From positions 186,001 through 250,000 of the forward strand of contig JBDWQJ010000004.1 in the NCBI GenBank assembly GCA_039986595.1: a stretch of DNA of 64,000 nucleotides. Reading direction: 5' to 3'. The position numbers were made by a program, and so were the translations under genes. The stretch is from Lentilitoribacter sp039986595. GTDB taxonomy: Bacteria; Pseudomonadota; Alphaproteobacteria; Rhizobiales; Rhizobiaceae. Positions 60,978 through 64,000 of this stretch are shown one piece after another. Below the pieces are notes generated by a model that saw nothing but the letters and a program-made list of their open reading frames with translations, ran no database searches and was not told the DNA's origin. The stretch's first letter is position 1. Every line of letters begins with the position of its first letter.

Positions 60978-63491
60978 TCAAGCGCGCAATGCGACGTTGT
61001 CAGGATCAAACGGGCTTTCTTCGACAATTGTCGCTTTGTGCAATTTACCGAGGATTTTAATTTCGAGTTCAGTGCCAATTTCTGAATGCTCAGGTTTAAC
61101 CATCGCCAGTGCTAAGGATTTGCCAATTCGATAACCGTATGTGCCGTGTGTTGCTCGCCCTACCAGCTGACCATCTTTGTAAATGGCTTCATTCCCGCGC
61201 GCATCTGCATCGGTCACATCATGCACTTCCATGGTGACAAAGTTCCAGTTCAGACCTTCTTCTTTGGCTTTGACAAGCGCATCCTTACCCAAGAAGTCGT
61301 CCTTGGTTAGTTTAACAAATCGATCAAGTCCGGATTCAAACGCGTTATATTCAATTGAAAGTTCACGCGGGATAAGACGATAACTCTTCTCAACAGCCAT
61401 TGCCGTCATTGCTCTGATACCAAAAGGCTTAATACCAAACTCTTCGCCCGCTTCCATAACAGCGTCAAAAATTGTGTTTTGTTGCTCAATAGGGTGATGC
61501 AGTTCCCAACCCAATTCGCCAACAAAGTTCACGCGCAAAGCATTTGCAGTGGCACGCCCAACGGAGATTTTCTTACCCGTTAGCCATTTAAAATCATCAT
61601 TTGAGAGGCTAGTGCGTGTGAGCTTGGATAGAACATCACGTGACTTTGGACCTGCAAGGACTAGAACGCCATATCTTTCTGTTATTGGTGTGAGTTGCAC
61701 CGAACCATCTTCAGGGACCAGCTTACCCAATACATCGTGATCATGCGCTTCATAAGCACCCGCTGATACGAGATAAAAACGATCTGGTGCAAATTCAAAT
61801 ACGGTAAATTCTGAACGTACACCACCATATTTGGTGAGCAAGTGACAAAGCGCTACACGGCCGCGTTTTTTTGGAATGGCATTAGCAAAGATATAGTTTA
61901 ACCAATCACGCGCACCCTTGCCGCTGACTTCAATTTTTGCAAAAGCTGACATATCCAACAAACCGACATTTTCGGTCACGTTCTGCACTTCATTGCCAAC
62001 ATGTTCGAAATAGTTTGAACGTCTGAATGACCATCTTTCTACAATGCGACCATCATCAGTTGGGGGGGCATGGTTATGATCCGTAAGGACATCCGCACCC
62101 AAATCCAATTCCTCTTTTGAAACTTCATAACCAACAGGTGCAAACCAGTTCGCGCGCTCCCATCCATAAACGGAACCAAACACTGCACCACGATCTTTTA
62201 AGCGATCATAAATCGGCGTTGTTTTCAAAGGACGCGCGGCAAAACGTTCTTCATCTGGATAATGCGTTGTAAAGACATTTGCATAGGCTTCTTCGTTTTT
62301 CTCTCGCAAATAACCCTCTGTTGCGTAAGGGCCAAAACGGCGCGGGTCGACGCCCATCATATCAATGGTTGGTTCGCCATCGACAATCCATTCTGCCAAT
62401 TGCCAACCGGCACCACCAGCAGCCGTGATACCAAAGGAATGACCTTCGTTGAGCCAGAAATTTTTAAGACCTGGTGCAGGCCCAATGATCGGCGATCCGT
62501 CAGGGGTATAGGCAATTGCACCATTATAAACTTTTTTAATGCCAACATCACCAAAGGCAGGAACGCGTTCAATTGCGGTTTCAATATGCGGCATCAAACG
62601 GTCGATGTCTTCTTGGAAAAGCTCATATTCGCTTTCATCACTTGGACCATCAACATAGCAACATGGCGCACCCTTTTCATAAGGTCCAAGCAGCAACCCG
62701 CCGTTTTCTTCACGCATATACCAAGAACTATCAGATTCGCGTAAGACACCCATTTCAGGAAGCCCCTGCTCCTTGCGCGCGACAATATCTGGGTGCGGTT
62801 CAGTCACAATATATTGGTGTTCAACTGGGATCACCGGCACATCAAGGCCAACCATCGCGCCTGTCTTACGCGCAAAGTTACCAGTACAAGAGACAACATG
62901 ATCGCATGTGATATCACCCTTGTCAGTTTTAACAATAAACTGGCCATTATCTAATTTTTCAATGGCGGTAACAGTGGTATATCTTTGGATTGTTGCGCCT
63001 AAATCACGCGCGCCTTTTGCTAAGGCTTGCGTTAGATCCGCTGGTTGAATGTAGCCATCTTCCGGATGTTGAATTGCACCCAACAAGCCTTCTGTTTCGC
63101 ATAAAGGCCAAACTTCTTTAACTTGTTCGGGCGTTAAAATATTGACCGGAATGCCGAGCGTTTCAGCAACACCGGCATAATACATGTATTCATCCCAACG
63201 GTCTTTGGTTTTGGCCAGACGAATGTTGCTGACATCAGAGAAACCGACGCTTACCCCTGTCTCTTCTTCTAGTTCTCGATAGAATTTGACTGAATATTTG
63301 TGGATCTGACCAACTGAATAACTCATATTGAAAAGTGGTAGCAAACCAGCTGCGTGCCAAGTCGAACCAGATGTCAGTTCTTTTCGTTCAATAAGAATAC
63401 AATCGGACCAACCTTTTTTCGCCAAATGATAAAGCGTTGATACACCAACTACTCCCCCGCCAATAACGACGACACGTGCTTTATTTTCCAT
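60978..63491 (-). CDS. FAD-dependent dimethylglycine/sarcosine dehydrogenase-like protein with GcvT domain
   Basis: An 837-residue flavoprotein of the dimethylglycine dehydrogenase group that N-demethylates methylated glycines and passes the one-carbon unit to folate. The FAD motif is VVVIGGGVVGVSTLYHLA (residues 7-24). TSGSTWHAAGLL carries H46, which matches the FAD-linked His of DMGDH. A central FAO_M domain and a C-terminal GcvT-like folate domain (VNFVGELGWELHHP, VGRATHGTYGYRIGKSLAL) follow. It probably handles dimethylglycine, sarcosine or betaine breakdown; the exact substrate is not certain. A 33-bp palindrome lies about 100 bases upstream, and an ABC transporter gene ends 167 bases upstream on the same strand. 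Confidence 0.9.
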   Translation of the reverse strand: MENKARVVVIGGGVVGVSTLYHLAKKGWSDCILIERKELTSGSTWHAAGLLPLFNMSYSVGQIHKYSVKFYRELEEETGVSVGFSDVSNIRLAKTKDRWDEYMYYAGVAETLGIPVNILTPEQVKEVWPLCETEGLLGAIQHPEDGYIQPADLTQALAKGARDLGATIQRYTTVTAIEKLDNGQFIVKTDKGDITCDHVVSCTGNFARKTGAMVGLDVPVIPVEHQYIVTEPHPDIVARKEQGLPEMGVLRESDSSWYMREENGGLLLGPYEKGAPCCYVDGPSDESEYELFQEDIDRLMPHIETAIERVPAFGDVGIKKVYNGAIAYTPDGSPIIGPAPGLKNFWLNEGHSFGITAAGGAGWQLAEWIVDGEPTIDMMGVDPRRFGPYATEGYLREKNEEAYANVFTTHYPDEERFAARPLKTTPIYDRLKDRGAVFGSVYGWERANWFAPVGYEVSKEELDLGADVLTDHNHAPPTDDGRIVERWSFRRSNYFEHVGNEVQNVTENVGLLDMSAFAKIEVSGKGARDWLNYIFANAIPKKRGRVALCHLLTKYGGVRSEFTVFEFAPDRFYLVSAGAYEAHDHDVLGKLVPEDGSVQLTPITERYGVLVLAGPKSRDVLSKLTRTSLSNDDFKWLTGKKISVGRATANALRVNFVGELGWELHHPIEQQNTIFDAVMEAGEEFGIKPFGIRAMTAMAVEKSYRLIPRELSIEYNAFESGLDRFVKLTKDDFLGKDALVKAKEEGLNWNFVTMEVHDVTDADARGNEAIYKDGQLVGRATHGTYGYRIGKSLALAMVKPEHSEIGTELEIKILGKLHKATIVEESPFDPDNVALRA

Positions 63492-63589
63492 AACAACTTT
63501 CCCGACACAGTTAACGATTGCCCGATCAAACTAGCAGATCAAATTTGAATTACCAGATAGATATGTACCCCATAAAACGCAAAAACTCT

Positions 63590-63622
63590 GCGATTTACGA
63601 CACATTATATGTCGCAAATTGC
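63590..63622. promoter_or_regulatory. 33-bp imperfect palindrome upstream of the dimethylglycine dehydrogenase-like gene
   Basis: GCGATTTACGACA (63590-63602) and TGTCGCAAATTGC (63610-63622) mirror each other around a central T, matching in 13 of 16 pairs, with perfect cores CGACA/TGTCG and ATTT/AAAT. No T run follows, so it reads as an operator rather than a terminator. It lies about 100 bases before the start at 63491. Confidence 0.6.
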
Positions 63623-63657
63623 AAAGTTTCCGCAAACTATCCCGGGAGGGGAAAAGT

Positions 63658-64000
63658 CTATTCTTGCATTGCCCCAGGCCCTGGGATTGCGCCTTCTGGG
63701 CATTTACCGAGAATGATCATGCCAAGAACTTCATCCTTGGTCACATCTTCGGTTTTTGCATAGCCTACAACCTGACCATTTTTCATGACCGCAACACGAT
63801 CAGCAAGATCGAAAACATCATGAATGTCATGGCTGATGAGGAAGATGCCAATGCCGTCTTTCTTCAATTGGTGAATAAGCTCACCAACTTGCTCTGTTTC
63901 TTGTGGTCCAAGTGCAGCTGTTGGCTCATCCATAATTAGGATCTTGGCGTTGAACAAAATTGCCCGCGCAATCGCCACTGACTGTCTTTGACCACCTGAA
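63658..64000 (-). CDS. Sugar-type ABC transporter ATP-binding protein (N-terminus outside window)
   Basis: The visible 113 codons are the C-terminal part of an ABC ATPase. The signature SGGQRQ followed by SVAIARAI is read at the right edge, then Walker B LIMDEPTAALG, the D-loop and the switch His in FLISHDIHDVF. The sequence VMKNGQVVGYAKTEDVTKDEVL and the end IILGKCPEG resemble the single-domain FrcA-type ATPases of ribose/fructose-class importers, so a simple sugar or related polyol is likely. The gene runs off the right edge. The stop lies 167 bases upstream of the dimethylglycine dehydrogenase-like start, with a palindrome between them. Confidence 0.9.
   Translation of the reverse strand, partial: SGGQRQSVAIARAILFNAKILIMDEPTAALGPQETEQVGELIHQLKKDGIGIFLISHDIHDVFDLADRVAVMKNGQVVGYAKTEDVTKDEVLGMIILGKCPEGAIPGPGAMQE

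Overview
This 64 kb window looks like a chromosomal segment of a low-GC alphaproteobacterium, most likely a marine member of the Hyphomicrobiales (Rhizobiales) such as an Ahrensia-like lineage. The genus is inference. The order is supported by GcrA, a PodJ-like polarity protein, a SAM-II riboswitch in front of metZ beside a long-form dCTP deaminase, the argD-argF-hslO run, the DUF952-pyrD pair and the rhizobial-type chemotaxis order. I saw no rRNA, tRNA, CRISPR array, insertion sequence, prophage or plasmid function, and nearly all genes are intact housekeeping or accessory metabolism genes.

Layout. 1-5 kb: chemotaxis operon on the minus strand (STAS protein, cheY, cheA, cheR, cheB cut by the window edge), with no cheW between cheA and cheR. 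5.6-11 kb: a candidate 38-residue membrane peptide, a SulP anion transporter, an EamA exporter, mscL, DUF952 plus pyrD, and an unrecognised gene preceded by a consensus CtrA-type site. 11.2-13.8 kb: a FlaA1/CapD-type nucleotide-sugar enzyme and an undecaprenyl-phosphate sugar transferase for surface polysaccharide. 13.9-18.3 kb: a LacI regulator converging on two Gfo/Idh/MocA dehydrogenases and an IolE-like isomerase/epimerase, with a LacI-type operator in front of that operon. 18.4-22.4 kb: haloacid-dehalogenase-type hydrolase, TolC-like channel, MATE exporter and a small membrane protein. 22.6-25.8 kb: Lhr-like helicase and PdeM, half of the ligase-associated DNA repair set. 25.8-36 kb: PodJ-like scaffold, S24 repressor, TerB-like protein, fatty acid hydroxylase/sterol desaturase, solute-binding protein, a GT2 glycosyltransferase with an N-terminal T2SSE/MshEN-like domain, a DUF2799 lipoprotein and gcrA.

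36.4-64 kb: argD-argF-hslO for arginine synthesis and redox protein folding; an RND efflux pair whose permease carries about 140 extra, mostly hydrophobic residues in its middle; adenine deaminase; trkH-apaG; a CDP-alcohol phosphatidyltransferase; metZ under a SAM-II riboswitch with a matching antiterminator and terminator; dcd, ppk2, fadD, pgi, pyrC, an SDR, a D-amino acid transaminase, an unrecognised membrane-anchored protein, a dimethylglycine/sarcosine dehydrogenase-like flavoprotein, and the 3' part of a sugar-type ABC ATPase gene at the right edge.

No wholly new multi-gene system is evident. The most distinctive signals are regulatory (the metZ leader with its 11-base antiterminator complement, several strong palindromes next to starts, a CtrA-type site) and architectural (the enlarged RND permease and the MshEN-like/GT2 fusion).
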